Shown here in pieces: positions 1-8,205 of a stretch of 64,000 nt of DNA. The translations under genes and the position numbers were made by a program. Source of the DNA: Salibacter halophilus (lineage in GTDB: Bacteria; Bacteroidota; Bacteroidia; Flavobacteriales_G; Salibacteraceae); the NCBI RefSeq assembly GCF_008806325.1, contig NZ_WACR01000005.1, positions 186,001 through 250,000 of the forward strand. The letters are read 5' to 3'. The notes under the pieces were generated by a model. The model was not told the origin of the DNA. It ran no database searches and was given only the letters and a program-made list of their open reading frames with translations. The stretch's first letter is position 1, and each line of letters begins with the position of its first letter.

Positions 1-1283
1 AACGGATCATCAATATTCCAAACCATGAGAGGAAACTCCATTTCAACTTCATGAAATGAATTGTAATAAGGAGTTGATGACATTCCTTTTGATTCTCGAA
101 CTAGACGAGCTTGTCTTTCATCAGTAAGTAATGTAAACTTTAACCCGGGATGTGTGATGGAATCTTTATCCAAAATCATTGTAATCCTGGCATCTCCGGC
201 TACAATTCTGCTTTTTTGTCTGTTTCCCTGTCTTTCTTCATCTTCTTCACCTGGCTGATCATTTGTTTTATTGAGAGCGATGAGGAAGTTATTGCTGCTT
301 ACAACCATGAGCGGATTGGCTTCGTAATTCAGGATCAATCTAGCCGGTGTATTTCCCGTTCCGGTTCCAAGGAATTTTGCTCCTTGTTGAGAAAACCCGC
401 CATCGTAATCTACATTCTTTATGATTCCTTTAATCGGTAAACGCCTCGAATAGCTGCTAAACCGCGGGTACGACAACATAGATCTCTTAGGCTGTGGAAA
501 AACCTTATCTTCAAATTTACCCTGAAGTGGATTATCAAAGTAGTACGAGTTGTGAAAAACAACCGAATCAGCCTCATACTCAGGGTGACGCATGTCTATT
601 TTATAGTCTGATAACTCTGCATAAACCTCATTTGGAGCAAAACCTATACGCGCCCAGGTAACCTTTCCATCTTTACCTGTCCACTCTTCTTCCTCAACAT
701 CATAAACGCCACTGGTTGAAAGTATCTTGATACTATCTCCCTTGGAGTGACAGATAAGGTCAATTTCATTGGTTTCGATGATTGGTTTGCCATCGTATTT
801 GAGCGTCCACGAACCACTGCGAGTAAACCACTTGACAGATCCGGTTCGGGTCTGATAGAAAGAATTATCTTTAAACAAATAACGGCTGAACTCAATAAAA
901 CTGGTCAGATCCCTTTTATTACGCCTGTCATCATCCATTTCATCAATGACCGAGTTCCAGGCTTTAAATCTTTTACTAAACTGACCCTGATTGTGCATAT
1001 TGATGATCGCCCAAAAGTAGTCGTGTAGATCTGGGAAAGAGCGAAATCGAAGTTCTTTGGTGAAATTCTTTGTGTTATCAATGATGATTTTTTGGTCATC
1101 AGCTGAGAGTTGCTCTAAGAATATGGGCTCCAAATTATCTATCAATTCTTTTGTTTCGCGGTTATTGGATCTCCCCATCATTTTATCGAGATCTTTGATG
1201 AAATCCTCAGGTTCGTTCGAAAATTCCTGTGCTGATCCAGCCAGCGATAACAAAACAAAAATGGCAGATAATAAAATTCGCAT
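1..1283 (-). CDS. Large secreted protein of unknown function, N-terminal part (cut by left edge)
   Basis: An open frame runs on the minus strand from an ATG at 1281-1283 through the left edge, about 427 codons with no stop, so the gene continues outside the window. The first 19 residues form a clear signal peptide (MRILLSAIFVLLSLAGSAQ), pointing to export. The rest is acidic and mixed in composition, with no transmembrane segment and no motif I recognise. Around residues 325-380 is a glycine-rich stretch followed by a highly charged GEEDEERQ segment. It lies just upstream of prmA's 3' neighbourhood, separated by 6 bp from the prmA stop on the same strand, so it may be the last gene of the tpiA-prmA transcript. 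I cannot name a family. Confidence 0.85.
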   Translation of the reverse strand, partial: MRILLSAIFVLLSLAGSAQEFSNEPEDFIKDLDKMMGRSNNRETKELIDNLEPIFLEQLSADDQKIIIDNTKNFTKELRFRSFPDLHDYFWAIINMHNQGQFSKRFKAWNSVIDEMDDDRRNKRDLTSFIEFSRYLFKDNSFYQTRTGSVKWFTRSGSWTLKYDGKPIIETNEIDLICHSKGDSIKILSTSGVYDVEEEEWTGKDGKVTWARIGFAPNEVYAELSDYKIDMRHPEYEADSVVFHNSYYFDNPLQGKFEDKVFPQPKRSMLSYPRFSSYSRRLPIKGIIKNVDYDGGFSQQGAKFLGTGTGNTPARLILNYEANPLMVVSSNNFLIALNKTNDQPGEEDEERQGNRQKSRIVAGDARITMILDKDSITHPGLKFTLLTDERQARLVRESKGMSSTPYYNSFHEVEMEFPLMVWNIDDP

Positions 1284-1289
1284 ATGTAC

Positions 1290-2126
1290 TTATTCTTTTT
1301 TGTAGAGCACGTGTGCCCATTTATCTTTTGAAGTCATATCAACATGAATCAGGCCAAGCTTTTTAGCTGTTTCATCAACAACAGGCACATCGCTTTTGTA
1401 AAATCCGCTTGTAAGTAAAACTCCACCTTTTGGGAGAAGCTTAGCGTAGTGATCAAGATGTCTTAAAATGATGTTTCGGTTGATATTCGCTATGATTATA
1501 TCAAACTTTTCATCAGCAGGAACCACATCAATATCACCTAATCTAACTTCAATACCGGGCGTATTATTGATCGCGATATTTTCTTCAGAACTCCTCACCG
1601 ACCATTCATCAATGTCGACTGCAAGAATATCTCCTGCTCCGCGCTTTTTGGCTATGATCGCGAGGATTGAGGTTCCGCACCCCATATCGAGAACGCGTTT
1701 ATCGGTCAGATCCATATCTAACAACCGTTCAGCTATAAGTGCCGTAGTGGCGTGATGCCCTGTACCAAAAGCCATTTTGGGTTCTATGACCAATTCCATA
1801 TCTACGGAGTTATCAGCTTGGTGAAATGGAGCTCTGACCAGTAATTTCTTCCCGATTCTAATGGGGTCAAAGTTTTTCTCCCACTCAGCATTCCAGTTTT
1901 GATCGGCAATGGTTTTGGTGGTGTAATTGACCTGAACGTGATTGGGTAACTGACTAATTAAAGCATCGAGATCTGTTTCGCTGTACTTGTCTTCAGTGAC
2001 GTAAGCGAGGAGCTTGTCATTTTCTTCAGAGAAACTCTCGTAACCCAAATCGGCCAGATCTTGTGGTAGTAAATCCGACCACGGTTCTGACGGTTGTATC
2101 GTAAATGCAACTTCTATCCAATTCAT
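1290..2126 (-). CDS. prmA: Ribosomal protein L11 methyltransferase
   Basis: PrmA trimethylates ribosomal protein L11 with S-adenosylmethionine in the cytoplasm. The 278-residue protein has the family signature FGTGHHATT near residue 117, the SAM-binding motif I VLDMGCGTSILAI near residue 144, an acidic DVDEW at the end of the next strand, and the catalytic-loop equivalent IIANINRNI near residue 212. Length is close to the roughly 280-300 residues usual for the family. Its ATG overlaps the tpiA stop by four bases (2123-2126), so it is translationally coupled in the DoxX-tpiA-prmA operon. It carries one exact copy of the interspersed word at 1704, plus two copies with one mismatch. Confidence 0.95.
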   Translation of the reverse strand: MNWIEVAFTIQPSEPWSDLLPQDLADLGYESFSEENDKLLAYVTEDKYSETDLDALISQLPNHVQVNYTTKTIADQNWNAEWEKNFDPIRIGKKLLVRAPFHQADNSVDMELVIEPKMAFGTGHHATTALIAERLLDMDLTDKRVLDMGCGTSILAIIAKKRGAGDILAVDIDEWSVRSSEENIAINNTPGIEVRLGDIDVVPADEKFDIIIANINRNIILRHLDHYAKLLPKGGVLLTSGFYKSDVPVVDETAKKLGLIHVDMTSKDKWAHVLYKKE

Positions 2127-2878
2127 GAGCGCATTTCAATCAGTTTCACGAAATCTTCAGCTACTAGTGATGCACCGCCAATGAGGCCGCCATCGATATC
2201 CGGTTGAGCGAACAAACCTTCAGCATTTGCCGGCTTGCAGCTACCTCCGTATAAGATAGAGATGGACTTAGCTATTTCTTCACCGTACTGATCAGTTAAA
2301 AGTTTTCTGATGAATGCGTGAATTTCCTGAGCCTGCTCAGGAGTTGCTGTTTCGCCTGTCCCTATTGCCCAAACTGGTTCATAAGCAATGACCACTTTTT
2401 TCATGCTTTCTTCATCGAGGTGAAAAAGTGCTTTTGCTATTTGATTTTCAATAATATCAAAGTGCTCCTCAGCCTTTCGCTGATCGAGTGACTCGCCCAC
2501 GCAGTAAATTGGTTGAAGATTATACTTGAGTGCTTTGTTGACTTTTTCACTCAGGATAAGTTCCTCTTCTCCAAAATACTCTCTGCGTTCTGAATGACCT
2601 ATGATAACCATATCAGCATTCACTGAAGCGATCATTTGAGCCGATATTTCGCCAGTATAAGCGCCTTTATCGTAGTGAGAGCAGTTTTGCGCAGCCACTT
2701 TTACGTTTGAGAAATCTGCGCACATACGCGCCACCTCTTCAAGGTAGAGATATGGTGGGGCAAATACTACTTTAGTTGATGTATCGGGTAAATCTTGTAA
2801 AACAGAAGAAACGAGATCAAGTGCCTCGTTTCTATTTTTATTCATTTTCCAGTTTCCTGCAATTATTTTTTCACTCAT
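2123..2878 (-). CDS. tpiA: Triosephosphate isomerase
   Basis: Interconverts dihydroxyacetone phosphate and glyceraldehyde 3-phosphate in glycolysis and gluconeogenesis. All catalytic elements are present in 251 residues: Lys in GNWKMN (about residue 11), the electrophilic His in IGHSERR (about 96), the catalytic Glu and flexible loop in AYEPVWAIGTG (about 166), and the phosphate-binding YGGS and GGLIGGASL segments near the C-terminus. It starts four bases inside the end of the DoxX gene and ends four bases inside prmA, so the three genes are tightly coupled. No copy of the interspersed word lies in it. Confidence 0.97.
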   Translation of the reverse strand: MSEKIIAGNWKMNKNRNEALDLVSSVLQDLPDTSTKVVFAPPYLYLEEVARMCADFSNVKVAAQNCSHYDKGAYTGEISAQMIASVNADMVIIGHSERREYFGEEELILSEKVNKALKYNLQPIYCVGESLDQRKAEEHFDIIENQIAKALFHLDEESMKKVVIAYEPVWAIGTGETATPEQAQEIHAFIRKLLTDQYGEEIAKSISILYGGSCKPANAEGLFAQPDIDGGLIGGASLVAEDFVKLIEMRS

Positions 2879-4257
2879 GATGAAGCTTGAACTTGGTTTT
2901 TAAGCTCCTCAAAAGTAGGAATATCATTGTGATGCCACTTCCCTTTTACTGTTCCGTTTTTCAACAATACAAGTCCGGGATTACTCCTAATAATTGTTTT
3001 GAGTGTTGTAGCATCACATGTTAAGTAAGGAAACATGAGTTGATATTTGTGTCTAAACTCATCGATTTCCCCTGGTAATGCAGCAGTTAGACCGTAAACA
3101 TTGAAGTTGCTTTGCATAGCAATTTCACTGAGTTTTTTCACATCAGTCATTGCCCCAGTCTCAGTTTTACTCATATCGTACTGAACCCAAAACAGAACGT
3201 AATCCTGGTTTAATATCATGGATGTATAATCTTCTCCAGACTCAGGATCTTCAAGAACGAAATCGTGAATTGGTGGAATGTATCCTTCCTCTACTAAAAA
3301 TTGATCGCTTGTTTCTACAATCTTGAGCTGTTTGTTTTTCCAAACTTCATCTTCGAGATATTTATCAGAACTTACAACTTTTGTTTCGCCCGTAATGGTA
3401 TCTTTCATCGTATAGTTCACAGCATACTTGGGCGGGTTTCTACCTTCAGGAATTGTCATTCCTTTTTCAATATTCTTACCAATGGCGTAAGGTCTAAAGT
3501 CTTCAACCGGCAAATGCGCGTAAGCGAAATATGTAAATCCGCCAGATACGAGCAACACAGCGATCGCCATTACCCAACCTCTGCTCTCATCACTAGTTGA
3601 CAAGCGTTTAATTGTCAGCATAATGATAAATGTAATGAGCGTGAATACAACTGGGAAAAACCATTCTAAAACAAAAATTGAGAAGCTTCCAAGTATAACG
3701 ATGCTTATTGCGTAAATGAATAGGTCTCTCGAATGAGAATTTGGCACTACCCGGTTACGACCAATAAACATGATGACTGTGAAAATCAAAAGCACTAAGT
3801 CTTTCAAGAAACTTTGAAAGGGCGTTAGCATGAGTGCATCACCAAAACATCCACAGTCTTTGAAATAGTGAATGTTTTCTGCTTTAAATCCGAGCATTCC
3901 TTCAAATGTAGCCGTTATAGATGCTTCAGGATTTTCAAAAAACCAGTTCCCTATAGCTGTGTAACCAGTTAGAAATGTAAAAAAGATCATTAATAAAAGA
4001 AGTGCCCAGCTGTTGAGCTTGAATTTTTCACCTGCGAGCGTAGCAAAGCCAAGTAAAATTTCAGCTACAGCTACGATCATAGCGAGGCCTACCTCCCAGC
4101 CCTGAAAAATCACCCAGTTCAGCACATCCTCAGCAAAATACTCTTCGAGTTTATAGGAAAAACCAGTTGTATCATTGGCTTTTATGAGTCCGGATACGAT
4201 AAATAACGAACCCACTAAAATTCTTGAGATAAACAGTAACCATTTCATATTTCGCAA
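2875..4257 (-). CDS. DoxX-like membrane protein with thioredoxin-like C-terminus (BT_3928 type)
   Basis: A 460-residue inner membrane protein. The N-terminal half has four helices typical of DoxX proteins, beginning with LVGSLFIVSGLIKAND around residue 15, then a CGCFGD motif near residue 137 that could be redox active. Two or three more helices follow (about 185-260), then a soluble domain (about 265-460) that looks thioredoxin-like in its ending (NPGLVLLKNGTVKGKWHHN) but has no CxxC that I can see. Bacteroidota commonly carry this gene just ahead of tpiA, as here. Role is not established; respiratory or redox folding functions have been suggested for DoxX proteins. First gene of the tpiA-prmA operon. 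Confidence 0.85.
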   Translation of the reverse strand: MRNMKWLLFISRILVGSLFIVSGLIKANDTTGFSYKLEEYFAEDVLNWVIFQGWEVGLAMIVAVAEILLGFATLAGEKFKLNSWALLLLMIFFTFLTGYTAIGNWFFENPEASITATFEGMLGFKAENIHYFKDCGCFGDALMLTPFQSFLKDLVLLIFTVIMFIGRNRVVPNSHSRDLFIYAISIVILGSFSIFVLEWFFPVVFTLITFIIMLTIKRLSTSDESRGWVMAIAVLLVSGGFTYFAYAHLPVEDFRPYAIGKNIEKGMTIPEGRNPPKYAVNYTMKDTITGETKVVSSDKYLEDEVWKNKQLKIVETSDQFLVEEGYIPPIHDFVLEDPESGEDYTSMILNQDYVLFWVQYDMSKTETGAMTDVKKLSEIAMQSNFNVYGLTAALPGEIDEFRHKYQLMFPYLTCDATTLKTIIRSNPGLVLLKNGTVKGKWHHNDIPTFEELKNQVQASS

Positions 4258-4314
4258 AATTTACGTTCGAATTTACAACCTTTTCACAGCTCTACCATGC
4301 GGCTTAACACCATT

Positions 4315-4860
4315 TTAACGCTGCTCTTCTTCCAGTTGTATAAGAGCAAAAACCGAATAGTTGATGATGTCCATATAATTTGCATCAATCCCTTCACTAA
4401 CAAGTGTTTTTCCCTTGTTGTGCTCAATTTGTTTGATACGAAGCAATTTCATCAAGATTAAATCTGTAAAGGAACTCACGCGCATATCACGCCATGCCTC
4501 ACCATAATCATGATTTTTGGCGAGCATTAATTCCTTTGTTTTCTCGAAATAATTGAGATAAGCTTTTTTGACCTTTTCGTTATCGGTATGTGGTTCTTCA
4601 GCCGTACCCCATTCGAGCTGAATGAGCCCCATCAGGCAGTAGTTGATAATCCCGATGTATTCTGGCTCAACTCCTTCGTCAACTTTTGACTCTTCAACTT
4701 CTTCAATTGTTTTGATGCGTTTAGCTTTGATATAGATTTGGTCAGTAATGCTGGTAGTGCGCAAAATGCGCCACGCTGTACCGTAATCGTGCATTTTTCT
4801 GGTAAAAATATCAGTACATTTGGCGATGATATCATCGTATTGTTGAACAGTTGAATTCAT
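4315..4860 (-). CDS. DUF1599 protein, two internal repeats
   Basis: A 181-residue soluble protein of the DUF1599 family, whose domain has been proposed to act in nucleotide modification. The sequence is an internal duplication. The first half holds HDYGTAWR at about residue 25 and IINYCLMGLIQLE at about 81; the second holds HDYGEAWRD at about 116 and IINYSVFALIQLE at about 164. The repeated HDYG-AWR and INY-ALIQLE blocks are probably the structural or catalytic core. Its ATG (4858-4860) overlaps the folP ATG on the opposite strand. DUF1599 next to folP is a common arrangement in Bacteroidota. No function is assigned here. Confidence 0.85.
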   Translation of the reverse strand: MNSTVQQYDDIIAKCTDIFTRKMHDYGTAWRILRTTSITDQIYIKAKRIKTIEEVEESKVDEGVEPEYIGIINYCLMGLIQLEWGTAEEPHTDNEKVKKAYLNYFEKTKELMLAKNHDYGEAWRDMRVSSFTDLILMKLLRIKQIEHNKGKTLVSEGIDANYMDIINYSVFALIQLEEEQR

Positions 4861-5740
4861 GCTTAAAACCGAGTTTTTAGAAGTGTCGCAAGATAATTTT
4901 TTTCACAAAAAGAATTCCCTCAATATTGACGGAAAACTCCACTCACTTTCAGAACCAAAAGTAATGGGGATTTTGAATATCACACCAAATTCGTTTTACG
5001 ATGGTGGTAAGTTGAGATCTGATCATGATATTCTCAAACTGGCAGAGAAACACTTGAAAGAGGGAGCCTATTTTTTAGATGTTGGCGGATACTCGACTAA
5101 ACCCGGAGCTGATGAAGTGACAATTGAAGAAGAAACCAACAGAGTTTGTGGTGCCGGTGAAGTCATTTTAAAAGAGTTCCCAAATGCTATTTTATCGGTT
5201 GACACTTTCAGATCCGATGTCGCTGAAAAAGCAGTCAGTTCAGGGTTCAAACTCGTTAATGATGTGTCTGGCGGTAGTTTAGACGAATCTATGTTTAATG
5301 TTTTGAGTAAACTAAAAGTGCCTTATATACTGATGCACATGAGGGGAACTCCTAAAAACATGCAATCGCTAACTGATTATGATAATCTAGCCCGTGATAT
5401 CATTTCAGACTTATCGATAAAAGTGAAAAAGCTCACAGAACTCGGTGTTCATGATGTGATCATTGACCCTGGATTTGGATTCAGTAAAACGATCGATCAA
5501 AATTTTGAACTACTCCAATCACTCGATTTATTTCATCTTTTGGAGTTGCCGCTTTTGGTAGGTTTATCAAGAAAATCCTCTATCTACAAAACACTGGAAA
5601 CTGATGCAGAAAATGCGCTCAATGGAACAACGGTTCTGAACACGATTGCACTACAAAAAGGAGCTTCAATTTTAAGAGTCCATGATGTAAAAGAAGCTGT
5701 GGAAGCGATTAAACTTACCCAAAAAATCAAAAAGGCTTAA
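4859..5740 (+). CDS. folP: Dihydropteroate synthase
   Basis: Condenses 6-hydroxymethyl-7,8-dihydropterin pyrophosphate with p-aminobenzoate in folate synthesis. The 293-residue TIM barrel shows VMGILNITPNSFYDGG (about residue 35), the DVGGYSTKPGA loop (about 75), SVDTFRSDVA (about 119), NDVSGG (about 137), HMRGTPKNMQ (about 161), IIDPGFGFSKT (about 200), GLSRKSSI (about 235) and the C-terminal RVHDV. The first 30 residues before the core are longer than usual. No ATG lies between 4859 and the core, so I keep 4859; a GTG at 4883 is the only other obvious choice. It sits six bases before the first possible start of cdaA, so the two are co-transcribed. Confidence 0.95.
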   Translation: MLKTEFLEVSQDNFFHKKNSLNIDGKLHSLSEPKVMGILNITPNSFYDGGKLRSDHDILKLAEKHLKEGAYFLDVGGYSTKPGADEVTIEEETNRVCGAGEVILKEFPNAILSVDTFRSDVAEKAVSSGFKLVNDVSGGSLDESMFNVLSKLKVPYILMHMRGTPKNMQSLTDYDNLARDIISDLSIKVKKLTELGVHDVIIDPGFGFSKTIDQNFELLQSLDLFHLLELPLLVGLSRKSSIYKTLETDAENALNGTTVLNTIALQKGASILRVHDVKEAVEAIKLTQKIKKA

Positions 5741-5754
5741 TACCTTTGACGGGA

Positions 5755-6534
5755 ATGATCAATCCATTATTCATATCGCTCAGGTTACTCGATGTTATCG
5801 ACATCTTGCTCGTTGCTGTTTTGCTATATCAGCTTTACAACCTCGTTAAAGGGACTATCACAATAAGGATTTTGGCCGGAATAGTCGTGGTTCTCGTTAT
5901 TTGGAAAACGGTTGAAGTTCTCCAAATGGAACTCGTTGCCAATATTTTAGGTCAGTTCATTGGTATGGGAGCAATTGCCGTCATTATTATCTTCCAGCCT
6001 GAGTTGCGAAAGTTTCTCGTTAGGCTCGGAAATCATCAATTTTTGAGGAAAGCCACAAGAGGTAGTTTCTTCAACTTTTCTCCAATGGAATCGAATGATG
6101 AACTCGATCACGCTGAAATGAGCCGGGCTATTTGGAACCTATCAGCCCGCAAAACCGGGGCTCTGATCGTTTTCACACAACGAAATGATTTGAGTAATTA
6201 CGAATCAACCGGAATCAGATTAAATTCAGAGTTTTCAGTTGAGCTCATCGAAAGTATTTTTTACAAGAACAACCCATTGCATGATGGAGCTGTGATTATT
6301 AAAGACAATACGATTAAAGCTGCTAGTTGTGTTTTACCGGTGAGTGACCGACAGGATATTCCTTCAAAATTTGGATTGCGCCATCGTGCTGCAATTGGAA
6401 TATCAGAGCACAGTGATGTAAAAGTGGTGACCATTTCTGAGGAAACGGGGCAGGTACATTTCATAGAAAAAGGGAATATCAATCTGATAGATCGAAATTC
6501 CCTTGAAAGCGAATTAGATGATTTTCTGTCTTAG
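5755..6534 (+). CDS. cdaA: Diadenylate cyclase CdaA
   Basis: Makes the second messenger c-di-AMP from two ATP at the cytoplasmic membrane. About 259 residues: three transmembrane helices in the first 80 residues, then a DAC (DisA_N) domain with the catalytic LHDGAVII near residue 176 and the ATP-binding RHRAAIG near residue 211, both intact. I start at the ATG at 5755; a TTG at 5746 is also open but ATG gives the usual short N-terminus before the first helix. It follows folP closely, an arrangement frequent in this phylum. The stop lies inside a 12-bp palindrome (6533-6544) shared with the convergent lipoprotein gene. Confidence 0.94.
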   Translation: MINPLFISLRLLDVIDILLVAVLLYQLYNLVKGTITIRILAGIVVVLVIWKTVEVLQMELVANILGQFIGMGAIAVIIIFQPELRKFLVRLGNHQFLRKATRGSFFNFSPMESNDELDHAEMSRAIWNLSARKTGALIVFTQRNDLSNYESTGIRLNSEFSVELIESIFYKNNPLHDGAVIIKDNTIKAASCVLPVSDRQDIPSKFGLRHRAAIGISEHSDVKVVTISEETGQVHFIEKGNINLIDRNSLESELDDFLS

Positions 6535-6538
6535 TTGA

Positions 6539-7108
6539 TCAACTCGCCTTGTTCTCAGCCTTGTTTTTAGCTTCAAACTCCTCGATCAATTCTTCATCTG
6601 TCTTTCCCAAATGCTGGATAGCAACTCTGGCCTCCTGAGCAAAAACGTGATCAGGATAATTATCAATTACCTTTTCGTAATACTCTTTAGCTCTCCCCTT
6701 TTGATTCATGTGGTAATCGTAAACAAAGCCAGTCATGTAAACTGTTTCAGGAACTTTAATCCAGTCGCTGTAATGCTTTGCAATCCTATTAAACGTCCCC
6801 ACAGCTCTATCATAATTTTTGATCGTAATGAATACGTTGGCAGATTTAAAAAGCATTTCAGGAGCGAGAGAATCCTGAGGATAAGCATCAGCATAAGATT
6901 TCAAAACTTTAGCCAATCTCTCTGCTCTACCTTCATAATTGTTTTCGGGATTTTTCTCCAGGTCCTTCTCTATCTTAGAAATCTCAGTGAGCATTTCTTC
7001 TTTAGACATCGGTTCCTTTTCAGTCTTTTCTTTTTTACTGTCAGATCCACCATTACCGCAGGCGAAAGTGAAAGCAGCTAAAACAAACAGGATTAGTATT
7101 CTTTTCAT
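6539..7108 (-). CDS. TPR lipoprotein
   Basis: A 189-residue lipoprotein: signal peptide with lipobox ending AAFTFAC at residue 17, then a charged serine/glutamate/lysine linker and helical tetratricopeptide-like repeats (about 45-175), including DRAVGTFNRIAKHY and AKEYYEKVIDNYPDH. The repeat style recalls BamD and YbgF C-terminal domains, so an envelope assembly role is possible but not shown. It ends four bases from the cdaA stop (convergent) and follows def by 11 bp on the same strand, making ruvX-def-lipoprotein one probable transcript. Confidence 0.8.
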   Translation of the reverse strand: MKRILILFVLAAFTFACGNGGSDSKKEKTEKEPMSKEEMLTEISKIEKDLEKNPENNYEGRAERLAKVLKSYADAYPQDSLAPEMLFKSANVFITIKNYDRAVGTFNRIAKHYSDWIKVPETVYMTGFVYDYHMNQKGRAKEYYEKVIDNYPDHVFAQEARVAIQHLGKTDEELIEEFEAKNKAENKAS

Positions 7109-7119
7109 AAAAATTCAAT

Positions 7120-7704
7120 TTATCGTTTTAATGCGGGAAATTTCATTCTATAATCAACATTGACAGCACCTTTTGAAATGTTACTCAATTTTTTCTTGAG
7201 CACACGTTTTTTCAAAGGATTCACATAATCGGTGAAGAGAATGCCCTCAATGTGATCGTATTCATGCTGAATAACGCGAGCAATTACTCCTGAGTATGTT
7301 TCTTCTAAAAGTTCCCAGTTTTCATCGTAATACTCGATCGTAATTTCAGGCTTTCGGGAAACATCTTCGTGAATTCCGGGAATACTGAGACAACCTTCCT
7401 GAAAATTCCAGGGCTTTCCTTCTTCTTCAAGAATAATGGGATTGATGAATACCTTTTTGAAACTCTCGAGTTGTTTCCGCTCTTCATCAGGCAGATCTTC
7501 ATCTTCAGCAAAAGGAGAAGCATCGACCACAAAAAGCCTAATCGATTTCCCAATTTGAGGAGCGGCCAATCCAACACCATTAGCGTTGTACATCGTTTCA
7601 AACATATTCTCGATAAGCTCATCGAGCTTTGGATAGTCATCTTCAATATCTTCAGCAACCTTCTTCAATACAGGATCGCCATAAGCAACAATCGGTAGAA
7701 TCAT
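7120..7704 (-). CDS. def: Peptide deformylase
   Basis: Removes the formyl group from the N-terminal methionine of nascent proteins. The 194-residue protein has all three motifs: GVGLAAPQIG (about residue 44), EGCLSIPG with the metal-ligand Cys (about 103) and QHEYDHIEGILF with both His ligands and the catalytic Glu (about 147). It is in a row with ruvX (10 bp upstream) and the TPR lipoprotein (11 bp downstream). Confidence 0.97.
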   Translation of the reverse strand: MILPIVAYGDPVLKKVAEDIEDDYPKLDELIENMFETMYNANGVGLAAPQIGKSIRLFVVDASPFAEDEDLPDEERKQLESFKKVFINPIILEEEGKPWNFQEGCLSIPGIHEDVSRKPEITIEYYDENWELLEETYSGVIARVIQHEYDHIEGILFTDYVNPLKKRVLKKKLSNISKGAVNVDYRMKFPALKR

Positions 7705-7713
7705 AATTTCTTT

Positions 7714-8127
7714 TTAAAGAGTATGTCCCAAATAGGACTGCAAAATTAACGTAGCACTCACCTTATCCACAAGTTCTTTTTCTCTTCTCTTCTTTTTCTT
7801 CACTCCGCCCTGCACCATCGACTGCATGGCCATTTTCGAGGTAAAGCGCTCATCCTCCCTCTCAACGTTGATTTTAGGAAAACGTTTTTCCACACCGCGA
7901 ATAAAAACTTTTATCTGCTCCTCCACTGCTGATGGTTCATCATTCATTCTCTTTGGCTCACCAATAACGAGCGTTTCAACATCTTCATTAGTCAAATATT
8001 CCTTGAGAAATTTAAAAATATTTTCGGTCAGAACCGTGTCCAGCCCGTTGGCAGATATCTGAAGTGTATCCGTCACCGCAATACCGCATCTCTTCTTCCC
8101 GTAATCAATAGCCATTATTCGCGCCAT
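7714..8127 (-). CDS. ruvX: RuvX/YqgF pre-16S rRNA processing nuclease
   Basis: RNase H-fold nuclease family linked to maturation of the 16S rRNA 5' end (called Holliday junction resolvase-like in older annotation). The 137-residue form starts at MARIMAIDYGKKRCGIAVTD, with the first catalytic Asp in AIDYG, GEPKRMND in the middle, and the EDERFTS motif followed by a late acidic KELVDKVSA. A longer frame to 8166 exists, but a -7 element at 8132-8139 lies inside that extension, so I prefer the start at 8127; MAIDYG at 8115 is a further option. An exact copy of the interspersed word at 8026 is read as VLTE. Confidence 0.92.
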   Translation of the reverse strand: MARIMAIDYGKKRCGIAVTDTLQISANGLDTVLTENIFKFLKEYLTNEDVETLVIGEPKRMNDEPSAVEEQIKVFIRGVEKRFPKINVEREDERFTSKMAMQSMVQGGVKKKKRREKELVDKVSATLILQSYLGHTL

Positions 8128-8131
8128 TTGC

Positions 8132-8139
8132 CAAAAATA
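8132..8139 (-). promoter_or_regulatory. Candidate -7 element for ruvX
   Basis: The minus strand reads TATTTTTG, an exact match to the Bacteroidetes -7 consensus TAnnTTTG, ending five bases before the ruvX ATG. Transcription would begin at or next to the start codon, so the mRNA would be leaderless or would use MAIDYG at 8115. No -33 TTTG is visible at the right distance. Confidence 0.4.
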
Positions 8140-8158
8140 TTCAAACCTTCGTAAAATG

Positions 8159-8187
8159 TTGTACACAATTGCGAAATACTACATTTG
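8159..8187 (+). promoter_or_regulatory. dapD promoter
   Basis: TTG at 8159-8161 and TACATTTG at 8180-8187 match the -33 and -7 consensus of Bacteroidetes sigma factor promoters, at about the expected spacing. The element ends 18 bases before the ATG at 8206. It also shows that the TTG codon at 8185 is part of the promoter and not the start of dapD. Confidence 0.65.
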
Positions 8188-8205
8188 CAAAAATTTGAAA
8201 GCTCC

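Noticed and set aside
6533-6544. 12-bp palindrome AGTTGATCAACT between cdaA and the lipoprotein gene as a terminator
   Set aside because: The stem is AT-rich, has no loop and no T run. It may be coincidence at two converging stop codons.
8185-8205. TTG start for dapD
   Set aside because: These bases belong to an exact -7 element (TACATTTG, 8180-8187). The ATG at 8206 gives the normal N-terminus.
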